Positions 53,404-61,920 of a stretch of 64,000 bases of DNA are shown one piece after another. Position numbers and translations under genes: made by a program. Positions within the stretch are counted from its first letter, which is position 1; every line of letters begins with the position of its first letter. This DNA is from Allobosea sp. CRIB-10 (GTDB lineage Bacteria > Pseudomonadota > Alphaproteobacteria > Rhizobiales > Beijerinckiaceae). The notes under the pieces are model-generated. The model had not been told where the DNA came from, searched no databases, and worked only from the letters and a program-made list of their open reading frames with translations. Location of the stretch: the NCBI RefSeq assembly GCF_900112185.1, contig NZ_FOKP01000013.1, positions 62,001 to 126,000 on the forward strand, written 5' to 3'.

Positions 53404-54695
53404 CCGCTGCCGCAATCGATTCCGCCCAGCCGCGCTCGGCCTCGATGGTCCGGCGCGCCGTCATCTCCTCGGTGATCGGCAACGGGCTCGAATGGTACGA
53501 CTTCCTGGTCTACGGCTTCTTCTCGACGATCATCGCGCAGGTCTTCTTCCCCAGCTCGGACCCGCTGGTCTCGGCGCTGCTGACGGCGGCGACCTTCGCG
53601 ATCTCCTTCCTGGTGCGGCCGGTCGGCGGCGTGCTGCTCTCGACCTATGCCGACCGCTTCGGCCGCAAGCCGATCCTGACGGTGATGATCCTGATCATGG
53701 GATTCTCGACCGTGCTGATCGGGCTGACGCCGAGCTATCAGACGATCGGCGTCTTGGCGCCGATCCTGATCATCGTCGCGCGCATCCTGCAGGGCATCTC
53801 GGTCGGCGCCGAATTCGCCAGCGCGACCGCGATGCTGGTCGAATATGCGCCGCCGCGAAAGAAGATGCTCTATGGCAGCTTCCAGATGTGCTCGCAGGCG
53901 CTGGCGCTCGCGCTCGCGGCCTTCTCCGGCTACGCGCTCTCGACGCTGATGACGCCCGAATCGCTGCAGGACTGGGGCTGGCGCATTCCCTTCCTGCTGG
54001 GATCGCTGATCACGCCGCTCGGCTTTTATATCCGCCGCTTCGTCGATGAATCGCCGGAATACGAGAAGGATAGCGGCCCCAAGGTCAAGCAGACCCCGTT
54101 CCGGACGGTTCTGGCCGAGCATCGCAACGCCCTGCTGCGCAGCTGCGGCATCATGATCCCCGGCACCGCCTCGAACTATGTCTGGTTCATCTTCCTGCCG
54201 GGCTATGTGGTACGGCAACTGAAGCTGCCATTCACCAGCGCGATGCTGAGCTCGCTGATCGGCGGCATTCTGCTCTTCATCTTCGTGCCGATCATGGGCC
54301 AGCTCGCCGATCGCTGGAGCCCGCGCCGCGTCTGGCTCTGCGGCGTCCTCGCCTTCGCCTTGCTCTCCTATCCGCTGCTCTCCTATGTCGTGGCGGTACC
54401 GAGCTTCGAGCGGCTGCTGATCGTGCAGGCGATCTGCGCTTTGCCGATCGCGGCGATCTGGGCGCCGACGCCGGGGCTGCTCGCCGGGATGTTCCCGACC
54501 ACCGTCCGCTCGACCGGCATGTCGATCGCCTACAACATGGTGGTGCTGCTGTTCGGCGGGCTCGCGCCCTTCACCCTGACCTGGCTGGTGGCCAAGACCG
54601 GCTCGGACCTGATGCCGTCCTACTACCTGCTCGCCTGCACGGGCCTGGCGCTGCTCGCGCTGTGGCAGGCCGATCGCGGCGAGGCCCGGCGTTGA
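53400..54695 (+). CDS. MHS-family MFS symporter
   Basis: A 431-residue metabolite:H+ symporter of the MHS branch (ProP/KgtP/ShiA-like). Signature N-terminal VISSVIGNGLEWYDFLVYGFFS, loop STYADRFGRKPILTVMI, and VARILQGISVGAEFASATAMLVEYAPP are all diagnostic. Twelve hydrophobic segments. It overlaps the amidohydrolase by 4 bases, and probably imports the N-acyl amino acid or aromatic amide hydrolysed by it (inference). MarR gene follows. Confidence 0.92.
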   Translation: MTAAAIDSAQPRSASMVRRAVISSVIGNGLEWYDFLVYGFFSTIIAQVFFPSSDPLVSALLTAATFAISFLVRPVGGVLLSTYADRFGRKPILTVMILIMGFSTVLIGLTPSYQTIGVLAPILIIVARILQGISVGAEFASATAMLVEYAPPRKKMLYGSFQMCSQALALALAAFSGYALSTLMTPESLQDWGWRIPFLLGSLITPLGFYIRRFVDESPEYEKDSGPKVKQTPFRTVLAEHRNALLRSCGIMIPGTASNYVWFIFLPGYVVRQLKLPFTSAMLSSLIGGILLFIFVPIMGQLADRWSPRRVWLCGVLAFALLSYPLLSYVVAVPSFERLLIVQAICALPIAAIWAPTPGLLAGMFPTTVRSTGMSIAYNMVVLLFGGLAPFTLTWLVAKTGSDLMPSYYLLACTGLALLALWQADRGEARR

Positions 54696-54749
54696 GCTGG
54701 AGCTGCGAAGTCGGGTAGGACGATCCTCACCACGAGAAGGAGGCTCGAC

Positions 54750-55172
54750 CTGCCCGAAGCGTTCCTGACCTTCCGAATCGATCAGGTCAATCAGACCGCG
54801 ATGGCGCGCGCCTCGCGGGTCTATAAGGAGAAGCTCGGTCTGAACATCCGCGAACTGCGCGTGATCAGGACGATCGGCGACCGGCCCGGCCTGTCGTCCA
54901 AGACGCTGTCCGAGGCGAGCTTCATCGAGCAGACACTGGTCTCCAAGCATCTGCGCAAGCTCATCGCCGAGGGCTATATCCGTCGCGACCTCGAAAGTGA
55001 CGATGCGCGGCGGGTGGCGCTGCGCCTGACGGCGACGGGCGAGGCCGTCAGGCGCGAGGCCGACCGGCTCGGCGAAGTGATGGAGCGCGACTTCCTCTCC
55101 GCGCTGACGTCGGAGGAACTGGAAGTCTTCAACCGCTGCATCACCAAGCTGAAGAGCTGGGGAGCGTCGTAG
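54750..55172 (+). CDS. MarR-family regulator with apparent CTG start
   Basis: The 140-residue MarR protein has the winged helix ELRVIRTIGDRPGLSSKTLSEASFIEQTLVSKHLRKLIAEGYIRRD and wing LESDDARRVALRLTATGEAVRR. The first ATG is at 54801, with no ribosome site, and would remove the N-terminal helix FLTFRIDQVNQTAM that MarR dimers need. Frame is open back to a TGA at 54693 and contains no ATG, GTG or TTG. CTG at 54750 has GGAGG six bases upstream and restores the helix. CTG starts are rare in bacteria, so a sequence error or other start must be considered. It follows the MHS symporter. Confidence 0.75.
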   Translation: MPEAFLTFRIDQVNQTAMARASRVYKEKLGLNIRELRVIRTIGDRPGLSSKTLSEASFIEQTLVSKHLRKLIAEGYIRRDLESDDARRVALRLTATGEAVRREADRLGEVMERDFLSALTSEELEVFNRCITKLKSWGAS

Positions 55173-55190
55173 CTTCCGTCATGACATTCT

Positions 55191-55307
55191 AAGCCCTCAT
55201 CCGAGGAGCCGCGCAGCGGCGTCTCGAAGGATGCTCCAGGAGGTTCCAGAGACATCTGGAGCATCCTTCGAGACGCGATCTGCGATCGCTCCTGAGGATG
55301 AGGGCTG
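55191..55307. repeat. Palindromic intergenic repeat, family B, copy 2
   Basis: AAGCCCTCATCCGAGGAGC (left arm) and GCTCCTGAGGATGAGGGCT (right arm), with inner GGCGTCTCGAAGGATG / CATCCTTCGAGACGC pairing. The same family as 3261. It lies between the MarR gene and the alpha/beta hydrolase gene. Confidence 0.88.
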
Positions 55308-55381
55308 AGGGAAACCCGCCTTCCGCCTACCGCATCGCCATGGTTAGGTGCAAAGGGCCTGCCCTAGCCTCCGAGTCCTCC

Positions 55382-56269
55382 ATGAATTCCGATACCGGTT
55401 TCCGCCCCCTCTTCATCAGCGCCCGCGACGGGCTGAAGCTGCATGTCCGTGAATACGGGCCGCAGGCGGCCGCGGTGCTACCGATCATCTGCCTCGCCGG
55501 CCTGGCGCGCACCTCTGCCGATTTCCACGAGCTCGCGCTCGCCCTAGCCGAGGACGGGCCGCGGCGGGTGCTGGCGCTCGACTATCGCGGCCGCGGCCGT
55601 TCCGACTACGCCAAGGACTGGCACGACTACGATATCCGCGTCGAGCTCGACGATCTCATGCAAGTGCTCGCGGCTACCGGCGTCGAGGAAGCCGTGTTCG
55701 TCGGCACCTCACGCGGCGGGCTCCTGACCATGGCGCTGGCGGCGGCACGCCCCGGAGCGATCCGCGGCGCCGTCCTCAATGATGTCGGCCCGGTGATCGA
55801 TGCGCGCGGCCTGCTGCGCATCCGCGGCTATGTCGGAAAGCTGCCGACCCCGCGCAGCTTCGCCGAGGGCGCCGAGATCCTGAAACGACTCTCGGACCAG
55901 CAATTCCCGCTCTTCGGCGGGGCCGAATGGGAGATGATGGCGCGCCGGACCTGGACCGAGCGCAACGGCGCGCTGGTGCCGGACTATGATCCGCGCCTGC
56001 TGAAGACGCTGGAGGAGCTCGATCTCGAAGCCCCGCTGCCCGAGCTCTGGCCCTATTTCGCCGCGCTGAACCATGTCCCGGTGCTGGCGATCCGAGGCGA
56101 GAACTCCGATTTGCTGGCCGAGAAGACGCTGGAGGAGATGGGGCAGCGCCATCCGCGCTGCGAGACCTTCACCGCGCCGGGCCAGGGCCATGCGCCCCTG
56201 CTCGGCAGCAAAGACATGGTCCGCCGCATCAGCCGGCTGATCGCGAAGGCGGAGAAGCAGGCGGCTTAG
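55382..56269 (+). CDS. Alpha/beta hydrolase
   Basis: A 295-residue hydrolase with a nucleophile elbow FVGTSRGGLLTMALA (Ser in G-x-S-x-G), oxyanion-hole region IICLAGLARTSADF, and a catalytic His in GQGHAPLL near the C-terminus. Cap region suggests an esterase or epoxide-like hydrolase; substrate unknown. Its stop codon TAG is the first part of the family E repeat, as for the SnoaL gene. Start ATG at 55382. Confidence 0.9.
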   Translation: MNSDTGFRPLFISARDGLKLHVREYGPQAAAVLPIICLAGLARTSADFHELALALAEDGPRRVLALDYRGRGRSDYAKDWHDYDIRVELDDLMQVLAATGVEEAVFVGTSRGGLLTMALAAARPGAIRGAVLNDVGPVIDARGLLRIRGYVGKLPTPRSFAEGAEILKRLSDQQFPLFGGAEWEMMARRTWTERNGALVPDYDPRLLKTLEELDLEAPLPELWPYFAALNHVPVLAIRGENSDLLAEKTLEEMGQRHPRCETFTAPGQGHAPLLGSKDMVRRISRLIAKAEKQAA

Positions 56270-56474
56270 AGCATTTTCGAGCGAAGTGGATACCGGTTCG
56301 CGTGAAGAAAATGCGATAAAACAAAGGTCTAGAGCATTTCCGTAATTCGGAGAAACACGGAAATGCTCTATAACATCGGACCGAAAAGTGGAATCCACTT
56401 TTCGGAAGAATCCGATGCGATAACAATGTGATCGATCATCTTTATCGCGTCCGATCGGACGCGCGATGATCTAG
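56266..56474. repeat. Palindromic intergenic repeat, family E, copy 2 (long form)
   Basis: Starts TTAGAGCATTTTCGAGCG, then the shared GGTTCGCGTGAAGAAAATGCG. It has the hairpin AGAGCATTTCCGT / ACGGAAATGCTCT, and a second perfect hairpin CCGAAAAGTGG / CCACTTTTCGG (56381-56405), then TCCGATCGGA. Nearly the entire gap to the next repeat is this element. Confidence 0.85.
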
Positions 56475-56492
56475 CGGCTTCGTCCTTGTTCT

Positions 56493-56591
56493 CCGTCATG
56501 CTCGCCCTTGTGGCGAGCATCCACGTCTTGGACACCGGTCTCGACCGGCAGAGCGAAGATGTGGATGGTCGGGACAAGCCCGACCATGACG
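56493..56591. repeat. Palindromic intergenic repeat, family C, copy 3
   Basis: CCGTCATGCTCGCC, GGCGAGCATCCACGTCTT, a variable centre, GGTCGGGACAAGCCCGACC + ATGACG. It abuts the stop of the HhH protein gene. The 56270-56597 gap contains this and the long family E copy and no gene. Confidence 0.88.
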
Positions 56592-56597
56592 CGCAAC

Positions 56598-57614
56598 TCA
56601 GCGCTTCTTCTTGCGGCGCTTCGCCTTCATCGCACGCGAGTGCTCGGTCTCGCCGCCACCCGCGAGGATTTTCGCCTCGGCCTGCCATTGCTCGGCGACA
56701 TCGCGGCCCGGGAAGCCGGTGTGGTGGGCAAGGAAGCGCAATTCGTCCGGCCCCAGCGCAACGATCTGATCGAAATGCCAGATGCCGAGGCCGTTCAGCG
56801 TCTCGGCGATCGCCGGGCCGACACCGTCGATCAGGCCGAGATCGTCCGGCTTGCCGCCGCGCGCGCCCGGCAGGAGATTGCCCGGCCGCTTGCCTTCGAG
56901 CGCCGCGCCGGAGAGCCGAACCGTCGCCTCCGGCTCGACCGTCGTCGCGGTCCGCGCCAGCGCGGCCGCCTGCGCCACCCAATCCTCGCGCTCGATCCGG
57001 CCCGGAAAGGCGAGATAAGTGCCGACCCATCGAACGTTTTCGGGCGTCCAGGCGGCGATCTGGCTGAAATGCCAGATGCCGAGCGCCTGCAGGCGCTCCT
57101 CGTTCTGCCGGCCGATGCCCTTGATCAGCTTGAGATCGTCGGCCTGCCCGCCGCGAGCGATCGCAAAGCCGGACGGGCGCTTGCCGGCGATGGCATCCTC
57201 ACCCTCGACCTTCGGCATCGCTGCCGGCTCGGCGGGGGCCGTCCCGACAACGCTTTCCCGCGCGGTCGGCCCAGGCAGAGCCGGAGCAGGCTGGGGCAAG
57301 GCGAGGCGCGGCGACGGCGGCGCGAGTGCCGGCAGAACCTCGCCGGCCCGGCCAGCGAACAGCCCGCCGATCAGGCAGCCGGCGGCATAGGCCAGCAGAT
57401 AGAGCAGCGCCGTCTCGATCCAGAACGCCGGCTGATCGTTGACGAGCCGGAACCAGACCGGTGCCGCCAAGGCAGTCCAGAGGACGGCGAGACTCGCCAT
57501 CGGCCCGGCGGCAGCGCCGCGCCGGCCGGCACCGAGTGTCAGCCAGCCGAAAACCAGGCCGATGGCGAAAGCGGCGAGGAGGAACCAGGCGAACTGGATC
57601 GCAAGATAGAGCAT
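56598..57614 (-). CDS. Membrane protein with two tandem helix-hairpin-helix modules
   Basis: A 338-residue protein with three hydrophobic segments in residues 1-90, a Pro/Ala-rich linker (about 95-135), then two tandem modules, both opening GKRP: 144-220 (LKLIKGIGRQNEERLQALGIWHFSQI...) and 241-318 (LGLIDGVGPAIAETLNGLGIWHFDQI...). Each has a helix-hairpin-helix core with 'G(I/V)G' and a downstream GRxx...W. The tail is strongly basic (KAKRRKKKR). HhH folds usually bind DNA non-specifically; here a membrane-tethered nucleic-acid or structural role is inferred. It is encoded nine bases downstream of the OmpA-like gene. Confidence 0.8.
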   Translation of the reverse strand: MLYLAIQFAWFLLAAFAIGLVFGWLTLGAGRRGAAAGPMASLAVLWTALAAPVWFRLVNDQPAFWIETALLYLLAYAAGCLIGGLFAGRAGEVLPALAPPSPRLALPQPAPALPGPTARESVVGTAPAEPAAMPKVEGEDAIAGKRPSGFAIARGGQADDLKLIKGIGRQNEERLQALGIWHFSQIAAWTPENVRWVGTYLAFPGRIEREDWVAQAAALARTATTVEPEATVRLSGAALEGKRPGNLLPGARGGKPDDLGLIDGVGPAIAETLNGLGIWHFDQIVALGPDELRFLAHHTGFPGRDVAEQWQAEAKILAGGGETEHSRAMKAKRRKKKR

Positions 57615-57623
57615 CGCCGCCCC

Positions 57624-59936
57624 CTATTTCGCCACGGTGAACTGGACGCGGCGGTTCTTCACGCGCGCATCGGGATCGCCATGGGCGACCAGCGGCCGGT
57701 CGGTTCCATACCCCCTGACCTCGAGCTGGGCCGGGCCAATGCCGCGGCGGATCAGCTCCTCGCGGACGCGCAGCGCCCGACGGTTCGACAGATCGAGATT
57801 ATTGAAGCCGCTGCGCTCACCGTCGAGATTGGCATGGCCCTCGATGGTGACGCGCGAGGCCGGGCACTGCTTGAGGATGGCGGCGGCCTCGGTCATCGCG
57901 CGCTCGGTCACCGGGTCGAGCGTGACGACCGCCGTGCCCTGGCCGAACATCACATAATAGCGCTGGGTCAGCGCATCGAGCTCGTTCTGGCAGGTGCTCG
58001 GCGGATCGATGACGCAGCCGGTCTGGCGCATGCCGATCTCGGCCTTGCCAGCGAAGCCGTCGGGCAGGCCGCTCGCCAGATTGGTCTCGACCTCGTCGCG
58101 GATCAGCGCCCGGCAGGTCAGCCCACGCACATTGACCTCGCGATCGACCACGCTGGCCGAGCCCAGATCAAGCCGTAGCAGGTCCTGAACCACCCCGCGC
58201 GCCGCCACTCCGAATCCGGTCGGCGCCGCCGGCAGGATCTCGGTTTCGTCGCTGACGCGCCCGCGCAAGGGCGAAGCCTCGATCAAGGCCGCAATCGCGT
58301 CCTTGGCCGCAGCATCGGGCAGATAGCCGCCCAGATAGCCACCGGATTTGTCGATCGAAGCGGTGAAACCATAGCTGCGCAGGGCGAGCAGCGGCCGGCC
58401 CGAGAGCGAGAGCCCTGCCGGCAGCGCCTTGCCCTTGAGCGCATCCTCCAAAACCTGCCAGCCAGCCTTGTCCGCCGCAGCACCGGTGAGGCTGAGCGCG
58501 GAACCGGCCAGCGAGACGCTGCCTTGCGCCATCCTGCCGAGGAGCCCGAGGGCGTAACGGGTCGCCTCACCATAATCGGGGCCGCCGCGCGGCACAGCTT
58601 CGACCACAGTCCGATCGACGACCTCGCCGCCGGATAGCGCTGCGCGCGCCGCCTCCAGGACAGCCGCCTTGGCCGCAGCATCGGGCGCGACACCGGACAG
58701 GACGATACCGTTTTCGGATTTTTCCGCACGCCATTGCAGCGGCCGCGGCGCTGTGCGTGGCGCAGGCTGCGGCTCGATGGTCGTAGCCGGGCCAGGCGTG
58801 ACTGGGGCTGGATTGGCCGGTGCCGGCATGCTCGGCGCCGCCGAATCGGCTGGCGGCGCATTGGTCGATGGCGCCGGCGCCGGCTCGCTCTTCGGCGCCG
58901 GCGGCTGAGGCGGGCAGGCGATGCTGGCGAGCGCGACGGAATCGGGGCCGTCGCCCTGTGCGATGTTCAACTTCAACGCCTCGCAGGCCTCGTAGCTCTC
59001 CGGTCCCTGCCCGGAGATGCGATAGGCGTCGCCCTCGATCTCGGTCTTGCCACTGCGCAGGCGGGCGAGATCGGCGATGGCACGTGTCACCCTGGCCGCG
59101 AAGGCTGGCGGCTCGCCGGCCGCCGGCAGCATGCGGTCGCTCACCGCGCCGGCCGCGGGAAAAGCGCGCCCGAGCAGCGCCGTGATCTCGCGGCGCATCG
59201 CGTCGGATGGATAGTGGCCGGTGACCGAGACCGATCCGGAGGCATCCTTCTCGGCGCTCCAGCGATAAGGCGCCACCGTTGGCGGGCTGAGCGTGCAATC
59301 GACGCGGGTGAAGCCCTGGGGAGCGGCCAAAGAGGCCCTCTCGCGCAGGGATACGAAGCTCTGCGGTGTCGCGGCGGTGCCCTCGACGCAATAGCGGGAA
59401 TCGTCGAGCGCGACCTTGCCGGCAGAGAGTTGGCCGAGATCGCGCATCAGTAAGCCGGCCAGATCGGCGAAACCGACCGGCGCGCCGAATGCGATCTTCT
59501 GCTGATCGTCGATCCGCAGTCCCGGCCCCAGAGCCCGCGCCGCGCCAAGTATCGCCAATGCGGTGGCTTCGTCCGGCACGAAGCCCGCGAGCGTCACGAG
59601 CCCCCCCTGCCGTGCCGCCGACCAGCTATAGGGCCTTTGCGCGATGACCTGAGTCAGGCCGCCGAGCACGCGCCGGACGCCGAATTCCGACTGAAGCTGT
59701 GCCAGCGCCTTGTTGGCGCCGTCGGACGTGACCGCCTCACCATCGAGATAGACATCGCGGCCGCTGATTCTGACAGATATCCCGCGCGCGCCGGACGCCG
59801 CTCCCGCGACCGCGCTTGCCGCAAGCGCCCTCGCCTCGATATCGCGCCTGATCGACTCGGTGTGCAGCACGTTGGCGGACGCCCAGACCAGGGCGACCGG
59901 AACGAGCCCCCAGAGCCAACCGGCGTGCCGCACCAT
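57624..59936 (-). CDS. OmpA-family protein with four tandem periplasmic modules
   Basis: A 770-residue envelope protein. After an N-terminal membrane anchor (WLWGLVPVALVWASANVL) and a BON-like segment (ISVRISGRDVYLDGEAV), four degenerate modules of about 95 residues follow, each starting with (Y/L)xW(S/R)A or YGFTA, then a 'v.lsG..Pd' strand and 'vsDrt' turn: around 103-200, 224-322, 401-497 and 522-615. A Pro-rich linker splits modules 2 and 3. The C-terminus is an OmpA peptidoglycan-binding domain (VTIEGHANLDGERSGFNNLDLSNRRALRVREEL). Start ATG at 59936; TTG at 59960 possible. Confidence 0.85.
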   Translation of the reverse strand: MVRHAGWLWGLVPVALVWASANVLHTESIRRDIEARALAASAVAGAASGARGISVRISGRDVYLDGEAVTSDGANKALAQLQSEFGVRRVLGGLTQVIAQRPYSWSAARQGGLVTLAGFVPDEATALAILGAARALGPGLRIDDQQKIAFGAPVGFADLAGLLMRDLGQLSAGKVALDDSRYCVEGTAATPQSFVSLRERASLAAPQGFTRVDCTLSPPTVAPYRWSAEKDASGSVSVTGHYPSDAMRREITALLGRAFPAAGAVSDRMLPAAGEPPAFAARVTRAIADLARLRSGKTEIEGDAYRISGQGPESYEACEALKLNIAQGDGPDSVALASIACPPQPPAPKSEPAPAPSTNAPPADSAAPSMPAPANPAPVTPGPATTIEPQPAPRTAPRPLQWRAEKSENGIVLSGVAPDAAAKAAVLEAARAALSGGEVVDRTVVEAVPRGGPDYGEATRYALGLLGRMAQGSVSLAGSALSLTGAAADKAGWQVLEDALKGKALPAGLSLSGRPLLALRSYGFTASIDKSGGYLGGYLPDAAAKDAIAALIEASPLRGRVSDETEILPAAPTGFGVAARGVVQDLLRLDLGSASVVDREVNVRGLTCRALIRDEVETNLASGLPDGFAGKAEIGMRQTGCVIDPPSTCQNELDALTQRYYVMFGQGTAVVTLDPVTERAMTEAAAILKQCPASRVTIEGHANLDGERSGFNNLDLSNRRALRVREELIRRGIGPAQLEVRGYGTDRPLVAHGDPDARVKNRRVQFTVAK

Positions 59937-60100
59937 GCCGAAAATCCCGTCTTGTCCCAAGGACCGCTAGCGCCGAATCCGGACGCTCGCAACCGCTTGC
60001 AATCACGCCCCATCGCGGCCCCAAGTCAAGCAAGGGGCCGATCCGCCATTGCGACAGTCAGATGATGTTTCGACGAGGCAAGGCCCGCAGCAAACGAAAA

Positions 60101-60124
60101 AAGCCCCGGGTTTCCCCGGGGCTT
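60101..60124 (-). terminator. Rho-independent terminator of porin gene
   Basis: AAGCCCCGGG-TTTC-CCCGGGGCTT is a perfect ten-pair hairpin, followed on the minus strand by a T run. It lies 24 bases downstream of the porin stop. Confidence 0.88.
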
Positions 60125-60147
60125 CTCTTGAACGATCGGACGATCGA

Positions 60148-61533
60148 TCAGAAGTCGCGCTGGATGCGGAGGCGGCCAGCCCAAGCATCGTCGTTCTTGA
60201 TGCCGACGCCGACGATGCGGTTGCCCGCGTTGTTGACGGCCAGAACGCGCGAGGCGAGCTCAGTGCGGGTGTAGAGCACTTCGACACCGATATCGAGACC
60301 CGAAACCGGCGACCAGATCAGGTTACCAGCGACGATGAACTCCTTCGGATCAAGCGGGCGAATCGCAGCGCCAGGAGCGTAGAAACCAGCCGGGGCCAGA
60401 TAGCCGAGCTTGATTTCCGAGTACGAGCCGTAGAGCTCCGAACGCAGCTGCGGGGTCCAGAAGTGACGCAGACCGGCGACGATCGACCAGCCGGTCGAGC
60501 TCTTCGTGTTCCCGAGCACCGACACACCGATGTCGCCGATCAGGAGCTGGTTCGCAGTAGTCGCCGAAGCGAGACGGCCCGGACCGATCTGACCACCCCA
60601 GCCGAGATAGCCGAGAGCGCCGTCGGCATAGGCGGCCTGCAGGAACAGGTGATCGCCAGCCGCGAGCATCGGCAGGTTGATCTTCACACCACCCTGGATG
60701 GCGAAGCCATACTCGTCGGCGCTGCCCTGCGTCAGGACACCGGCCGCGTTGAAGGTCGAGAGAACCTTGCGCTGGGTGAGAGCACCCGACAGCTGAGCGG
60801 AACCCCAGCCCTGATCGACGCGCAGCGAGGCGACGACGTCCGGGAAGTCCTGACCGCCGAGAACCAGACCAGTGCCGGTAAAGCGGCCGAACGCGCCGTT
60901 CTCACGGACACCGGTACCGGTGTTGCGATCTTCGAGCGAGATCGTGGCCGAGAAGCCCGAACCGAAGGTGGCGGTGTAGGCCAACAGGTTCAGACGCGAG
61001 TCAGCCGTACGCAGCGTCGAGAAGCCGAAGTCGTTCGCGTAGAAGTCGAAGAACGACTGGGCGCGACCAGCGGTGATCGGGCCGAACTGGACGAAGGCCA
61101 GATCGAGGTTCGACGCAGTGGTGGCGCCGGTGTTGCGGCCGGTACCCGGGGCGATGACGCCCTGGTTGCCGTTGGTCGTGCCACCGTAGAAGCCCGAGCT
61201 GACGGTCAGCTCGTAGCGGAAGAAGGTACGCAGCGTGCCATAGGCGGTCGCGGTGCGGGCGTCGACGTTCAGACGACCGCGCGAGCGGGTGCCGTAAGCG
61301 TCCTGGCCGCTGCCGTAGCGGGTGCCGACCGTGTACTCAGCACGGACACGACCACCAACGCGAAGGCAGGTGTCGGTGCCCGGGATGTAGAAGAAGCCCG
61401 CGCCATAAGCGGAGCAAACGCGAACGTACTCGACCGGAGCGGCCTTCCGCGAAGGAAGGTCGGCGGCCTGAGCCCCGGCAACCGCGGCGATGCCGGCGGC
61501 GGAACCGAGGAGGAGGCTCTTGACGAGCTTCAT
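60148..61533 (-). CDS. Porin, Porin_2 family
   Basis: A 461-residue trimeric outer membrane channel of the alphaproteobacterial Porin_2 family. Signal peptide MKLVKSLLLGSAAGIAAVAGAQAADLPSRKAAPVEYVRVC is characteristic, and the pair of cysteines (VRVCSAYGAGFFYIPGTDTCLRVGG) probably forms the disulfide of the eyelet region. The C-terminus ends in Phe (RLRIQRDF), the outer membrane signal. GGAGGTAAT lies before the ATG at 61533. Sequence closely resembles Bosea and Bradyrhizobium porins as I know them. Confidence 0.94.
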   Translation of the reverse strand: MKLVKSLLLGSAAGIAAVAGAQAADLPSRKAAPVEYVRVCSAYGAGFFYIPGTDTCLRVGGRVRAEYTVGTRYGSGQDAYGTRSRGRLNVDARTATAYGTLRTFFRYELTVSSGFYGGTTNGNQGVIAPGTGRNTGATTASNLDLAFVQFGPITAGRAQSFFDFYANDFGFSTLRTADSRLNLLAYTATFGSGFSATISLEDRNTGTGVRENGAFGRFTGTGLVLGGQDFPDVVASLRVDQGWGSAQLSGALTQRKVLSTFNAAGVLTQGSADEYGFAIQGGVKINLPMLAAGDHLFLQAAYADGALGYLGWGGQIGPGRLASATTANQLLIGDIGVSVLGNTKSSTGWSIVAGLRHFWTPQLRSELYGSYSEIKLGYLAPAGFYAPGAAIRPLDPKEFIVAGNLIWSPVSGLDIGVEVLYTRTELASRVLAVNNAGNRIVGVGIKNDDAWAGRLRIQRDF

Positions 61534-61920
61534 TTGATTACCTCCAAAAGAGTTTCGAGACCCTCGGGCGTCGGCGCGTTCCAATCCGGTGGCCCCAGGA
61601 GACCTGTCCGGCGAACCCGCTTATTCCCGGTCTTTCGCCCGCGTCCCCGAACCGTTCGGAGGCGAAGACGAAAAACAGCGACCGGGAACGTCCCGCCGCA
61701 CAGTCACCATTACGAATGCCCGGCCTCCGATCAACCACGATCACGCCACAGTCCCCATCCCAGACCCGCTTTGCCCCCCGGTGTTGCAACCGAGCCACGC
61801 TTTGACCGGCGAACTTAAGAGAGCGTTAACCGCATAGGGTGGTTTGCGGGCTTCCGGAGCCGTCCGTTCGTCGTCCTGACCGCGAATCTGCGGCGTCATC
61901 CCGGCGCTTGAGTCGGGACG
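61534..61920. other. Porin promoter region and tamB-porin gap
   Basis: This 387-base interval separates porin and tamB, both on the minus strand. On the minus strand TTGATC at 61734-61729 and TAATGG at 61712-61707 are spaced 16 bases apart and could drive the porin with a leader of about 170 bases. GTTAACCGCAT near 61826 is AT-richer. I see no gene. Confidence 0.45.
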
